Shown piece by piece: positions 7,467 through 16,514 of a DNA stretch of 40,427 nt. The DNA comes from Candidatus Sumerlaeota bacterium (lineage in GTDB: Bacteria > Sumerlaeota > Sumerlaeia > JADFCT01), in the NCBI GenBank assembly GCA_026398575.1, contig JAPLSP010000691.1, positions 1 through 40,427 on the forward strand. Direction: 5' to 3'. Positions within the stretch are counted from its first letter, which is position 1. Each line of letters opens with the position of its first letter. Under the pieces are notes generated by a model. The model did no database searches and was not told the origin of the DNA. It was given only the letters and a program-made list of their open reading frames with translations. Made by a program: the position numbers and the translations under genes.

Positions 7467-8609
7467 TTATTTGTCCTTTAATTTATACTCAACCACAGGC
7501 GGTTTTTTATACTCATCCCAGGAAATGTAAAAACTTCCTTTCCTTGCGGGCTCTCCATTATCCCGCCGGATAATTTCAAGTCTTTCCTTTTGTTGGAGGC
7601 TCCTTAAACGGGAATGTGTGTGTTTGGGAACAAAGCCTGCCTCCAGCGTAAAGCGGTAGATATCTCGGTTAGTGCGATGCCCTGTTCTTATGTACTCCAT
7701 GAGTTCATGCTCAAATCGCGTTTGCTTTTTTGTTTGTGCAAATTCAGAAAAAGGCAGCTCGCCTTGATCCCAATTCCAATCGCCATCAATATTGTAATTA
7801 GCTTCGCCTGTAATTTGATCCTGGCGCCAACAGACTTTTAGAAATTTCTCCAAGCCCAATAAGCTGCTACTCCCGAAGATGAGTCCGTAAATATTCGACG
7901 CTTCTTCTTTTTTTATTGAAAATGGGGCAATAAAATAATCGTCGCCTTGAGGAATCAGCCGCCGATAATACTCATTGCAAATAAATCTATGAATATCTGT
8001 CAATGGAACATCACGTATCTTCTCTTCCGGCAGTGGGATATACTTTCTAATTGCATCTTCTGTGATGAAGCGCCTGATATAGGAAGATGAAATAAAAAAT
8101 AGTATATCCGTTGCGGGACATTGGGTTAGCGCTTGGAAAACTGGTTCCGTTACATGTTTCACACCATACTGATCCATGATAATAAGAGCGGCTGAATCAC
8201 GTTGATTGAGCGTTGGCAACTGCTCTGCAAAGGCTTCCTGAAAATCCTTACATGAGAAACTCAACTTGCATGATCTGGCAATTACATGCTCTTCAAGGCG
8301 CTTCTTTAATGTAGCAAGATGCGCCCTATTAAAATCATTGAAGAATAGAATGATTTCAATATTGGCTGACTTAGGAGTGGTTGGATCATTTAAATAAGCA
8401 GCCAATTCATCGGCTATTATTAATGGCGAGCCAGGTCTTCCCTCTGCATCCGTTCCAGGTCCACAAAAGAAATCAAAGAGCATAACTGAATGGTAGCTGG
8501 CGCCACCAGATAGAAAAACAGGCAGCCATTCTCGTATGTATCCTCTGAATATCTCCAACTTTAATTGCGTCGCTGCATCAAATGGCTGGTGATGAAATCC
8601 TGTAGTCAT
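7467..8609 (-). CDS. tcmP: Three-Cys-motif partner protein TcmP
   Basis: A 380-residue protein recognised as TcmP. The N-terminal TQLKLEIFRGYIREWLPVF leads to the FDFFCGPGTDAEGRPGSP motif at about 46-63, which looks like a glycine-rich methyltransferase-type motif I. A later acidic segment (ALIIMDQYGVKHV) could be the matching catalytic strand. The C-terminal 100 residues look like a winged-helix region (TNRDIYRFTLEAGFVPKHTH). Its known feature is genetic linkage to a three-Cys (DUF5131) protein, seen here 3 bp downstream. AGGAG precedes the ATG. The gene is visibly richer in A+T than its neighbours, which suggests horizontal transfer. The biochemical activity is unknown and the methyltransferase reading is inference. 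Confidence 0.87.
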   Translation of the reverse strand: MTTGFHHQPFDAATQLKLEIFRGYIREWLPVFLSGGASYHSVMLFDFFCGPGTDAEGRPGSPLIIADELAAYLNDPTTPKSANIEIILFFNDFNRAHLATLKKRLEEHVIARSCKLSFSCKDFQEAFAEQLPTLNQRDSAALIIMDQYGVKHVTEPVFQALTQCPATDILFFISSSYIRRFITEDAIRKYIPLPEEKIRDVPLTDIHRFICNEYYRRLIPQGDDYFIAPFSIKKEEASNIYGLIFGSSSLLGLEKFLKVCWRQDQITGEANYNIDGDWNWDQGELPFSEFAQTKKQTRFEHELMEYIRTGHRTNRDIYRFTLEAGFVPKHTHSRLRSLQQKERLEIIRRDNGEPARKGSFYISWDEYKKPPVVEYKLKDK

Positions 8610-8636
8610 GAATTCTCCTCATGTGTTCATAAGGGA

Positions 8637-9959
8637 TCATAGCGTCCACGGCTCGCGCATGAAGCGGGTCAGCATACGGTTGGCTTCTTCATCGTTCAGG
8701 AATTTTTCGGCGACCGGATCCCACTTGAGCTTGCGGCCCAGCAGCATCGAGATGTTGCCGATGTGCATCACCGAGGCGCAGCGATGGCCAATCTCCGCCG
8801 GGAAATACGGCTCACGCCTCGACTTGACACAGTCGAGGAAGTTGCGATGCTCGCCGCCAGGGCAGGTGTAGAGGTGGATTTCCTCGGGGCCGATCTGCGA
8901 GTCCATGATTTGTTTTGAGCTGGCTTCGACAGGGCCGATCCATCCCTTGTTGCCCACCCAGCCGTCGCTGCCCTCGAACCGCTGCGCCACGCCGCCGCTG
9001 TCCACGATCATCTTCACGCCGTTCGCGTAGGTATATTCGAGATGGAATTCCGCCGCCGTGTTGTAGAGGCCTTCTTTGGGGAATTCGCCCTTGCCCTCGA
9101 CCTCGACAGGGCCGGTTCGGTCGGTGTCGTTGCCCCATTGCGCGGTGTCAATCAGGTGCGCGCCCCAGTCGGTGAGCATCCCGCCCGAATAGTCAAAGAT
9201 CCATCGGAAGTTCCAATGGCAGCGTGCCGCTGAGTAGGGCGCCCACTGCGCAGGGCCGAGCCACATTTCATAATCGAATCCCGCCGGAATCGGCTCGTCC
9301 GGTTTGGGCTTGATCATCGCTTGCTTGCCGGAGGGCAATCCCACGCGAATGGTGTGCAATTTTCCAATCCGGCCATTGCGGACGAGCTCGGCCATGCGGT
9401 GATAGACGCGCAGCGAGCGGTCTTCGGTGGAGGTCTGGAACACGGCGCCATACCGCTTGACGGTATCGCTGAGAATGCGGCCTTCGGCCACGGTCAACGT
9501 GGGCTTCTCGCAGATGACGTCCTTCCCGGCGCGGATGGCCATGAGAGAAATCGGCGTATGCCAGTGATCGGGCGTGGAGATGCAAATGGCGTCCAAATCC
9601 TTGCGGGCGATGAGTTCGCGAAAATCCTTGGTGGCCGCACAGTCGCTGTTTTTATACTTGACGTTGACGCGCGTTTGCGCCGTGTCGCAGCGCGAGAGGT
9701 CCATGTCGCATACGGCGAGTATCCGCGCGTCCGGCTGGCTCAAAAAGGCGTTCAAATTTTTCGTGCCCTCGCCGCCCACGCCGATATTGCCAAACGTGAT
9801 CCGGTTGCTCGGCGCAACCTGCCCATCCGCGCCAAAAACCGACGACGGCACGATCTGCGGGAATCCGGTCACCACCGCCGCGGCGGCAGTGGCCGCGGCC
9901 GCCGACGCCGCGCTAATAAATTTTCTCCGGCTTAATTGGGTGCTCTGTTTTGAGTTCAT
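8637..9959 (-). CDS. Tat-exported Gfo/Idh/MocA family oxidoreductase
   Basis: An NAD(P)-dependent sugar or inositol dehydrogenase-like protein of about 440 residues. A twin-arginine signal (SRRKFIS then an alanine-rich hydrophobic stretch) points to export across the inner membrane with the cofactor already bound. The Rossmann motif GNIGVGGEGT follows at about 57-66, then STPDHWHTP and the family EKP motif (ICEKPTL, about 149-155). The C-terminal domain has GGMLTDWGAHLIDTAQW, typical of the many secreted Gfo/Idh/MocA paralogues in Planctomycetes-like bacteria. I prefer the ATG at 9959, with AAGGA about 11 bases upstream; an ATG at 9971 is also in frame. It sits 27 bp downstream of the tcmP start (divergent histories, same strand). 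The substrate is unknown, probably a glycan-derived sugar. Confidence 0.9.
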   Translation of the reverse strand: MNSKQSTQLSRRKFISAASAAAATAAAAVVTGFPQIVPSSVFGADGQVAPSNRITFGNIGVGGEGTKNLNAFLSQPDARILAVCDMDLSRCDTAQTRVNVKYKNSDCAATKDFRELIARKDLDAICISTPDHWHTPISLMAIRAGKDVICEKPTLTVAEGRILSDTVKRYGAVFQTSTEDRSLRVYHRMAELVRNGRIGKLHTIRVGLPSGKQAMIKPKPDEPIPAGFDYEMWLGPAQWAPYSAARCHWNFRWIFDYSGGMLTDWGAHLIDTAQWGNDTDRTGPVEVEGKGEFPKEGLYNTAAEFHLEYTYANGVKMIVDSGGVAQRFEGSDGWVGNKGWIGPVEASSKQIMDSQIGPEEIHLYTCPGGEHRNFLDCVKSRREPYFPAEIGHRCASVMHIGNISMLLGRKLKWDPVAEKFLNDEEANRMLTRFMREPWTL

Positions 9960-9971
9960 GAGGATGGACAT

Positions 9972-10252
9972 CCTTGATGGAGTAATATTGCGTTCCGACT
10001 CCTAAAATCAAGCGTGAACAAGTTCATCTCCAGGACAGACTGGCATCCTGTCCGTGATTCTTATCCAAGATCACGCCCGGACTCTGCATGCATAGCAGGT
10101 CAATTAATAGGCGCCGCGGCGCGCGCTGTCAATCCGCGCTTTAATCCATGATTATTGAAAGTCCCATCCAGGAAATAAGTCATAACGCTTATTTTTGGCG
10201 CTATTATCCTTGAAATCTCTGCATTCGAATGCAGAAATTTCAAGGATTAATT
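9972..10252. other. Gene-free interval with small palindromes
   Basis: No gene is supported here. It holds a GTGATCTT-like hairpin (GTGATTCTTATCCAAGATCAC at about 10052-10072), a GGACAG..CTGTCC hairpin near 10032-10051, and a strong palindrome at 10206-10249 described separately. The promoter of the oxidoreductase should lie near 9985-10030, but no convincing -10/-35 pair was found. Confidence 0.5.
10206..10249. repeat. Near-perfect palindrome abutting truncated higA
   Basis: CCTTGAAATCTCTGCATTC and GAATGCAGAAATTTCAAGG form a hairpin of about 19 bp with one mismatch and essentially no loop. It begins a few bases after the premature end of the HigA reading frame, so it may mark the break point of the deletion, or serve as a terminator for the GH95 and antitoxin transcript. 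Confidence 0.75.
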
Positions 10253-10492
10253 CTAAATGGAACGAGTCATCTCCGCCTGTTTGGCGCCGAGTTGTTCCAT
10301 GCGGAAGTGAATTGCTTCAACAGGATCGGGCGATTTGATGGGAAAATGCCTTTTTTCATAGGTTTCAACAAGCGAAGCCCATAGCTTCAATTCCTCGCCT
10401 TCCTTCGTACCAGGCCGCGCTGATATCAAGGCGTCTATGCGCGCCAATGCGGCTTTGTATTCGGCTTTTGATTTGATGATTTTTGGCGTCAT
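10253..10492 (-). pseudogene. Truncated HigA-type antitoxin (DNA-binding domain lost)
   Basis: The 79-residue frame matches the N-terminal part of HigA antitoxins: MTPKIIKSKAEYKAALARID, then EGEELKLWASLVETYEKRHF and DPVEAIHFRMEQLGAKQAE. In intact family members the helix-turn-helix follows directly after the RMEQ segment. Here the frame ends after four more residues, at a TAG next to a palindrome, and nothing resembling the HTH is found beyond. GGAGACGG precedes the start. The stop codon of an upstream toxin remnant overlaps the ATG (TGATG), so the original higBA coupling is still visible. The lost HTH means autorepression is unlikely. Whether the stub is expressed is unknown. Confidence 0.75.
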
Positions 10493-10530
10493 CAGTCCGT
10501 CTCCGGATTGATTTTGTCGTATTCTTTATC
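10492..10530 (-). pseudogene. HigB toxin C-terminal remnant
   Basis: In the frame just upstream of higA the DNA reads EYDKINPETD followed by a stop at 10492-10494 that overlaps the antitoxin ATG. HigB toxins typically end with a segment of this kind (THAEYD-x-I-x-x-E) and overlap higA in this way. Only about 10-12 codons remain, and the GH95 stop codon (10526-10528) lies at the left edge, so the rest of the toxin was replaced by, or deleted up to, the fucosidase gene. Confidence 0.6.
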
Positions 10531-13498
10531 CGCGAAATTCAAATGTCTCTCCCTTGCCAATCTTCAGGTCGCGCGTCGTGGCGCCGTAGCGGAGCTTGCA
10601 TGAATTTCCCAGCAGCGAGCGGATGGAGGCTTTGTCGAGTTTGCCGTCTTTCCATGTCATATCCACTTCGAATCCGCCGCGCGCGCGAAGGCCCTTGACC
10701 GAGCCGGTCTTCCACGCGCTGGGCAGCGCCGGCAATAGTTCCATCGCGCCATCGTGACTTTGAATCAGCATTTCGGCGATGCCCGAGGCCGCGCCGAAGT
10801 TGCCGTCAATCTGGAAGGGCGGATGCGCGTCGAACAAGTTAGGGAAGGTATTGCCCGCGAGCGCTTCGATCAGCATTTTGTGAGAGTGATCGCCGTCGAG
10901 GAAGCGCGCCCAGAGATTGATCTTCCACGCCTTGCTCCAGCCCGTGCCGCCGTCGCCACGGAAGAGGAGCGACTGCTTGGCCGCCTTCAGCAGGTCGGGC
11001 GTCGTGCGCGGCGTGATGTCCCATCCCGGATAAACGCCCCAGAGGTGCGAGACATGGCGGTGCGTTTCTTTGGGATTGTCCTTGTCTTCCATCCATTCCT
11101 GCAACTGTCCGTGCTGCCCGACTTTGTTCGGCGCGATCTGCTTGCGCGTCTCGGCCAGCTTGGCGACGAATTCCTTGTCCACACCTAAAACGCCCGCGGC
11201 TTCGATCGTGTTGGCGAAGAGGTCGCGGATAATCTGGTGGTCCATCGTCGGGCCGGCGACCAAACCGCCCAGCTCGGGCGAATTCGACGGCGCGCTGATG
11301 AGGAAGCCTGTCTTCGGATCCTTGACGAGGAAATCCGCAAAGAACTCGGATGCGCCTTTCAGGATCGGATATGCGCGCTTTGCGAGGAATTCCTTGTCGG
11401 CGCTGAATTGATAATGCTCCCAGAGGTGATGGCAAAGCCATGCGCCGCCCGTGACCCAGATGCCGTGATTCGAGGCGTTGATGGGCGCCGTGCCGCGCCA
11501 CAGGTCGGTGTTGTGATGCAGGACCCAACCGCGCGCGTTATAATGAACCTTCGCCGTATTTTGTCCGGTCTTGGAAACATCCGAAATCATGTCGAAGAGC
11601 GGCTCGGCGCATTCGGAAAGGTTTGCGACTTCGACGGGCCAGTAGTTCATTTCTGTGTTGATGTTGATCGTCCACTTGCTGTCCCAGGGCGGCGCCAGCT
11701 TGTCGTTCCAGAGTCCCTGTAGATTCGCCGGCTGCCCGCCCGGACGGCTGCTGGCGATCATCAGATAGCGCCCGTATTGAAAGAAGAGCGCGGCCAGCTG
11801 CGGGTCATCCTCTTTGGCGACAGTTTTGAGTCGTTCATTCGTCGGCTTCTTTGCCGCATCGGTTTTGCCAACGTCCAGCGTAACGCGGTGATAGAGCTGC
11901 TGATAGTCTTTGATATGCGCCTGCAGGAGCGCGTCGAAAGACTTGCCGGCGGCGGCTTTCATCGCGGCTTCGCAACGCGCCGCCGGATCGGCGGTGATAT
12001 CCTGATAATTCTTGAAGCTCGTGGCGCCGGTCAGAAGCAAGACCGCGGAATCGGCGCCCTCGACAGAAACCCCTTCGGGCGTCGCCGTCACTTTGCCGCC
12101 TTTGGCTGAGACTTGCAGCTGCGCCTCGAATTTCAATCCGTCATCCTGAACCTGCCCCGTGAGTTTGATTCCGCTATCGCCCATCGGCTGGACCTGCGAG
12201 TTTTTGTGCGGGCAGGCGATCTTGGCGATGAAGCTGAGACCGCCGCTCTTGCTCGAGGCGACGCGCACGGCGATCACCTGATCCGGCTGGCTCGCGAACA
12301 TCTGGCGCTCATAAGCCACGTCGCCCACCTTATAGCTGACCTTTGCCACGGCGGAATCAATATCCAGTTCGCGGCGGTAATCGGAGACTTTTTCATGTCC
12401 CGCGAAATTCAGCCAAAGATCGCCGAAGGGCTGATATTTCATCTGCCCAAGCGGAAGGCTCATAAATTCTTTTGACGCCAGATTCTCGGCGTCGCGCTGC
12501 TTGCCGTCGAAGAGCAGTTTGCGGATTTCGGCGAGGTGATCCGCCGCGCCTGGATGATCATAGCAATGCGGCGCGCCGGTCCAGAGCGTGTCTTCATTGA
12601 ACTGGATGTGTTCGCGCGCAACTCCGCCGAACACCATCCCACCCAGCCGCCCATTGCCGATGGGCAACGCCTCGGTCCATTCGGCGGCCGGCTTGCGATA
12701 CCACAGCGCCCAATCGCCTTCCGCCGGCGGCGCTTCGCCAGAGAGTTCGGCGTCCGCAATCATCCCCGCCGGCGTCAGCGGCAGCGTTCCTTTCAGCGCC
12801 GCGATCTTGGGGCCGGGCTTGGCGTCGAAGACCCATTCTGCAACCACACCCTCGGGCGCCGCACTGGGATTGACGGCGTTCGCGGCTCGCTGGGCGATTT
12901 CATCAGCGGTCAGCGCGCGCCCATAAACAGCTGCGCGCAGGATGGCGCCATTGAAGCGATTGCCTCCATTGGGATCGGCGCCGACGCACAATGGCAGGTT
13001 GCTCACCGCCAAGGGCGGAAATTTCCCAGTGCTGCTGGCGACCTCTTTGCCGTTCATGTAGAGCTTTTGGATTTTTTTGGAGGCGCTATAAACGCCCGCC
13101 ACATGCGTCCAGTCTTTATTGGATAGATTCGCTTTATAGCCGCACATCGCATTGGCATTGAGAAAGCGCAGCGAATTGCCCGGAAAGGTATCGAGCATAT
13201 AGCCTTGCTGCGTTCCCGGATGGGTGTTATCGAGGATGCGTCCGCCCGCCTGGTCCATCTTGTCGGCCTTGATCCACGCCTCCAACGTCACCTCGTCGGT
13301 CAGGTCGAGCGCCTTGTTCGGGCTGGCCGAATAGATGGGCGCTTTGGGATCGAGGCGCATGCCCTCGGCTGCCGCCGCTGCGCATGGCGCCTCCGCCGAC
13401 AGGATCGTCATCGCGACGATCCCAAACGTCGTTGGCGAAATCCACAATCCAGTTTTCAGGCTTCGGACGCAAAAAGGGAATGCAATTGCATGCTTCAT
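10526..13498 (-). CDS. Secreted GH95 alpha-L-fucosidase-type glycoside hydrolase with LamG-like domain
   Basis: A 990-residue exported enzyme. Residues 1 to about 42 form a signal region ending near [12 protein letters not shown]. Residues about 50-225 are a LamG/concanavalin-like domain ([30 protein letters not shown]), probably carbohydrate-binding. The GH95 part begins at about 260 with [20 protein letters not shown] and [18 protein letters not shown]. Family motifs follow: [22 protein letters not shown] and [17 protein letters not shown], which contain the Asn, Glu and Asp positions associated with catalysis in GH95. The family removes alpha-1,2-linked L-fucose, and some members act on alpha-L-galactosides. 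AAGGAAG lies before the ATG. The stop codon runs into a wrecked higBA module. Family call firm, substrate less so. Confidence 0.93.
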   Translation of the reverse strand: MKHAIAFPFCVRSLKTGLWISPTTFGIVAMTILSAEAPCAAAAAEGMRLDPKAPIYSASPNKALDLTDEVTLEAWIKADKMDQAGGRILDNTHPGTQQGYMLDTFPGNSLRFLNANAMCGYKANLSNKDWTHVAGVYSASKKIQKLYMNGKEVASSTGKFPPLAVSNLPLCVGADPNGGNRFNGAILRAAVYGRALTADEIAQRAANAVNPSAAPEGVVAEWVFDAKPGPKIAALKGTLPLTPAGMIADAELSGEAPPAEGDWALWYRKPAAEWTEALPIGNGRLGGMVFGGVAREHIQFNEDTLWTGAPHCYDHPGAADHLAEIRKLLFDGKQRDAENLASKEFMSLPLGQMKYQPFGDLWLNFAGHEKVSDYRRELDIDSAVAKVSYKVGDVAYERQMFASQPDQVIAVRVASSKSGGLSFIAKIACPHKNSQVQPMGDSGIKLTGQVQDDGLKFEAQLQVSAKGGKVTATPEGVSVEGADSAVLLLTGATSFKNYQDITADPAARCEAAMKAAAGKSFDALLQAHIKDYQQLYHRVTLDVGKTDAAKKPTNERLKTVAKEDDPQLAALFFQYGRYLMIASSRPGGQPANLQGLWNDKLAPPWDSKWTININTEMNYWPVEVANLSECAEPLFDMISDVSKTGQNTAKVHYNARGWVLHHNTDLWRGTAPINASNHGIWVTGGAWLCHHLWEHYQFSADKEFLAKRAYPILKGASEFFADFLVKDPKTGFLISAPSNSPELGGLVAGPTMDHQIIRDLFANTIEAAGVLGVDKEFVAKLAETRKQIAPNKVGQHGQLQEWMEDKDNPKETHRHVSHLWGVYPGWDITPRTTPDLLKAAKQSLLFRGDGGTGWSKAWKINLWARFLDGDHSHKMLIEALAGNTFPNLFDAHPPFQIDGNFGAASGIAEMLIQSHDGAMELLPALPSAWKTGSVKGLRARGGFEVDMTWKDGKLDKASIRSLLGNSCKLRYGATTRDLKIGKGETFEFRG

Positions 13499-13578
13499 GG
13501 ACGGCTTCCTTTCGGTTTTTTTATGATAATGTTTGCCGGCGCGATATCAAAATCAGCTTCGGCTTAATAATCCGTCCT

Positions 13579-13693
13579 TATCCGCGCGATCCGCGCAATC
13601 CGTGTTCTATTACATTCTTCCTATTCTGCCTTGGTCATTGACACCAAAAAAATAGAACACGGATTCCGCGGATCAGGCGGATCGTAACGGATA
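13579..13693. repeat. Inverted word-array hairpin (ATCCGCG / CGCGGAT)
   Basis: TATCCGCGCGATCCGCGCAA and on to CCGTGTTCTAT (13579-13610) pairs with ATAGAACACGG on to GGATCGTAACGGATA (13652-13693). The arms are about 35-42 bases with a 41-base centre. The words ATCCG, GATCCGCG and AATCCGTG recur within each arm, as in the other arrays of this window. It lies between the divergent GH95 and SPFH genes. Confidence 0.75.
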
Positions 13694-13778
13694 CGCCTAG
13701 CCTATTCCTCATCGCACATAGCCTGATAATGCGCTTTTATGGCCCCGGTTTCCACCCCAAATTCTCATAAAAATCCGC

Positions 13779-13806
13779 TTGACAAGCGAAATCATTATGA
13801 TATCAT
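13779..13806 (+). promoter_or_regulatory. Sigma70-type promoter for SPFH gene
   Basis: A perfect TTGACA at 13779-13784, a 16-bp AT-rich spacer and TATCAT at 13801-13806 lie about 30 bp before the SPFH start codon. The overlapping TATGATATCATATC offers alternative -10 registers. This is the clearest promoter in the window. Confidence 0.7.
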
Positions 13807-13834
13807 ATCAATATCTTCGTCGGGAGGTGAGGCC

Positions 13835-14734
13835 ATGAGCAAGGAAAATGTTCAAAAAGCAATCTCGGGATTCCCCATCCTGGGCATGAACATCTTGATG
13901 TATATCATTGCCATTACAGTCTTTATCGTAGGCGTTATCTTTGCGGATGGAAGAGGCGCAGTAGTGGCAATTGGAATCGTTATGCTGATATGCGACGCTT
14001 TCTTTTTGCTTGCTACCATCCTGGTCACGATTGGCTTTGTCATTATTCAGCCCAACGAGGCCGCCGTATTGCTGCTGTTTGGCAAGTATGTTGGGACCCT
14101 TAAGCAGGAAGGATTTTGGTGGGTGAATCCTTTCTACACGAAAAAGAAAATCTCTCTGCGCCTTCGCAATCTGAACAGCGATAAACTGAAGGTCAACGAC
14201 AAATCCGGCAATCCCATCGAGATCGCGGCGGTGATCGTATGGAAGGTGGAAGACACCTATGCCGCTTTCTTCGAGGTGGATAATTATACGGCCTATGTCA
14301 ACATCCAGAGCGAATCGGCCATCCGCCACTTGGCGAGCGCGTATCATTACGACAATTGGGAAGACGAGCACGCGATATCGCTCAGGAGCCATATTGACGA
14401 GGTTTCGGTGGCGCTGGAGAAAGAATTGGAAAACCGCCTGATCAAAGCGGGAGTCCGGGTGCTGGAAGCGCGCCTGATGCACCTGGCGTATGCGCCGGAA
14501 ATCGCCGAGACGATGCTGCGCCGCCAGCAGGCCACGGCGATCATCGCGGCGCGGCAGAAAATCGTCGAAGGCGCCGTGAGCATGGTGCGAATGGCGCTCG
14601 AAAAACTGGACACGGAAAAGGTCGTTCATCTGGACGAAGAACGCCGCGCAACGATGGTCAGCAACCTGCTGGTGGTTCTATGCGGCGAGAGCCACGTGCA
14701 ACCGGTCGTCAACGCCGGAACGCTGTATACCTGA
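13835..14734 (+). CDS. SPFH/Band 7 domain membrane protein
   Basis: A 299-residue protein. GGGAGGTGAGGCC directly precedes the ATG at 13835, and a promoter sits just upstream, so the longer frame from 13739 is not used. Residues about 12-35 and 43-68 are membrane segments. The SPFH domain then begins with [20 protein letters not shown] and GFWWVNPFY, and continues with [19 protein letters not shown]. Family members form large ring- or cage-like assemblies in membranes and protect or recruit other proteins; stomatin, prohibitin and flotillin are relatives. The end is helical with [15 protein letters not shown], a classical SPFH feature. It is followed on the same strand by an Arc-type DNA-binding protein, an arrangement I recall from other genomes. 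Confidence 0.92.
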   Translation: MSKENVQKAISGFPILGMNILMYIIAITVFIVGVIFADGRGAVVAIGIVMLICDAFFLLATILVTIGFVIIQPNEAAVLLLFGKYVGTLKQEGFWWVNPFYTKKKISLRLRNLNSDKLKVNDKSGNPIEIAAVIVWKVEDTYAAFFEVDNYTAYVNIQSESAIRHLASAYHYDNWEDEHAISLRSHIDEVSVALEKELENRLIKAGVRVLEARLMHLAYAPEIAETMLRRQQATAIIAARQKIVEGAVSMVRMALEKLDTEKVVHLDEERRATMVSNLLVVLCGESHVQPVVNAGTLYT

Positions 14735-14839
14735 GGCGGCAAGCGCTCGCTCCGCTCCGCTCCGCGACGCGGATAGAGCTGAGGCGCCAGTCATCCGCGC
14801 CGCGCTGCGCATACATGAGAGTGACCGATCGGGATTATT

Positions 14840-15034
14840 ATGGAGAAGAAGAGTTTCCTGCTGCGAATCAATGAGGAGTTATGGAATGAGCTCAATCGCT
14901 GGGCGCAGGATGAATTGCGCAGCGTCAATGGGCAGATGGAATACATCCTGCGCGAAGCCGTCGCGCGACGAAAGCGCCAGCAGCCGCCCAAACCAAAAGA
15001 ACCAGAGGAAACCGCCCCTCCAAAGGAGATATAG
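14840..15034 (+). CDS. Arc-type ribbon-helix-helix small protein
   Basis: A 64-residue protein. KKSFLLRINEELWNELNRWA and the following QDELRSVNGQMEYILREAV fit the Arc/MetJ ribbon-helix-helix fold: a beta strand with alternating residues for DNA contact, then two helices. The tail is a Pro/Lys/Glu-rich disordered extension (PPKPKEPEETAPPKE). GGGATTATT precedes the start. It is 105 bp downstream of the SPFH gene and probably in the same transcript, so it may autoregulate that unit. Such proteins also appear as antitoxins, but no toxin gene is adjacent: the next gene, xylH, is convergent. Confidence 0.8.
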   Translation: MEKKSFLLRINEELWNELNRWAQDELRSVNGQMEYILREAVARRKRQQPPKPKEPEETAPPKEI

Positions 15035-15068
15035 CCCAGAATAAAACTGGTCAGAACTATTTATTCAA

Positions 15069-15180
15069 GGTAGGTCCGCGCAGGTCCGCGCAGGTCCGTG
15101 TCAGTCCGTGCTAGTCCGTGCAGGTCCGTGCTAGTCCGTGTCAGTCCGTCCCAGTCCGTGTCAGTCCGTGTTTGTCCGAA
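15069..15180. repeat. Ten-base tandem array (AGTCCGTGTC-type)
   Basis: About eleven units of a 10-bp word: GGTCCGCGCA, GGTCCGTGTC, AGTCCGTGCT, AGTCCGTGTC, AGTCCGTCCC and similar. It fills most of the gap between the Arc-type gene and the convergent xylH-like gene. Unlike most arrays here, no inverted partner is visible nearby. Translating it gives only a periodic, spurious peptide. Confidence 0.9.
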
Positions 15181-15187
15181 TTCAGGA

Positions 15188-16369
15188 TTATCGCTTTCTC
15201 AAGATCTTCCATTGCAGCCGGCGCATCCACGGCGCCGGATCTTTGGCCGCCACATCCACGCCGACGGCAACGGCCAGGACCGCGCCGCGCACCACCAGCT
15301 GCGCCCAGTTTTCGAATCCCGAATAATCCATCCCCTGAATCACCGTGGCCATAACGAGCGCGCCCAGCAGCGAGCCGAAGACGCTGCCGCGCCCGCCCAT
15401 CAGGCTCGTGCCGCCGATGACGCACGCGGCAATCGCGTAGAGTTCATACCACTGCCCGGCGTCCTTCGTGGAGCCTTGATTCTGCGCCATCCAGATGATG
15501 CCCGCCACTGCCGTGAGGAAGCCCATCAGCACGAAGACGCCGATCGTCGTCCATTCCACGCTGATGCCCGAAAGGCGCGCGGCCTCGGGATTGCCGCCTA
15601 CTGCGAAAACGCGCCGCCCGAATCTCGTCTGGCGCGCGATGAAATAAACCAGCAGCAGCGCCACGGCCATCGAGAGCGTCTGATAGGGAATGCCCTTGGC
15701 CTGGTTCACTTTGAAAACGTACGCCAGGAGCGCCAGCGCCGGCAGGAAAATTTTCGCCGCCGTCAGGAGCGCGTATTCGCCAGGCAATCCGAGGCGTTTG
15801 CGTCGCGCGCGGCCCCAGAGCAGCACTGCGAGCAGAATCAAACATGCGGCGATGGCCAGCGCCCATCCGACGCGCGGCGATACGTACTGAAATCCAAACG
15901 CGCCAACCCAGCACTTATCCGGCACGCGCGGGTCTTGCGCGCTGACCTTCTGCGTCAGGCCGCGATAAATGAACAGCCCGGCCAGCGTGACGATGAACGC
16001 GGGAATGCGGAAGTAAGCAACCAGGAACCCCTGCCAGAGGCCGAGCAGAATCCCAAGCGCCAGCGACAGCGCTACGGCCACCGTCGCCGGCCAACCCAGC
16101 CCGTATTCTTCATTAATCATGTACGCGCAGCACGCCGCGATGAGCGCCATGAACGATCCGACCGACAGATCAATATGCCCCGCCACGATGACAAGCGTCA
16201 TGCCGCCGGCCAGGATCGTCCACGTAGCCATGTCGCGCGTCAGGTTGCTAATGCTGTCGCCGCCGAAATAAAACGCGCCGACCTTGAATCGGAACAGCGT
16301 CCACAGCCCTCCCAGAATGAAGAGCATCGAAAGGATGCGGAAATCGAGAGGAATTTTGCGTTCGGTCAT
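15188..16369 (-). CDS. Xylose-type sugar ABC transporter permease (XylH-like)
   Basis: A multi-pass inner-membrane permease of about 393 residues from the ATG at 16369; an upstream in-frame ATG at 16441 is less likely because that stretch reads as repeat-like sequence. The diagnostic BPD_transp_2 features are present: LAGGMTLVIVAGHIDLSVGS near the first third, FIVTLAGLFIYRGL in the middle, and FAVGGNPEAARLSGI followed by GGTSLMGGRGSVFGSLLGAL. About ten membrane spans are predicted by eye. It forms the channel of a sugar importer with the ATPase just upstream and the XylF-like binding protein further upstream on the same strand. The 145-bp gap to the ATPase gene contains an ATTTTAGCCTGCTAAAAT palindrome. 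Confidence 0.9.
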   Translation of the reverse strand: MTERKIPLDFRILSMLFILGGLWTLFRFKVGAFYFGGDSISNLTRDMATWTILAGGMTLVIVAGHIDLSVGSFMALIAACCAYMINEEYGLGWPATVAVALSLALGILLGLWQGFLVAYFRIPAFIVTLAGLFIYRGLTQKVSAQDPRVPDKCWVGAFGFQYVSPRVGWALAIAACLILLAVLLWGRARRKRLGLPGEYALLTAAKIFLPALALLAYVFKVNQAKGIPYQTLSMAVALLLVYFIARQTRFGRRVFAVGGNPEAARLSGISVEWTTIGVFVLMGFLTAVAGIIWMAQNQGSTKDAGQWYELYAIAACVIGGTSLMGGRGSVFGSLLGALVMATVIQGMDYSGFENWAQLVVRGAVLAVAVGVDVAAKDPAPWMRRLQWKILRKR

Positions 16370-16514
16370 TTTCACTTGGCAGACTCCATAGTACGCCGGT
16401 TTCAAACCCGCCCCAAACTGGATAGCAACCTCTGACGGCATCCTTATTTTAGCCTGCTAAAATCTTTTGCCGTGATGTCGAGCTAAATTTTGGGCAATAA
16501 AGTCTCACCTTTCA

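Noticed and set aside
15098..16435. Long plus-strand open frame of 445 codons
   Set aside because: It is antisense to the well-supported XylH-like permease and starts in the 10-bp tandem array; its translation is Arg/Gln-rich without motifs.
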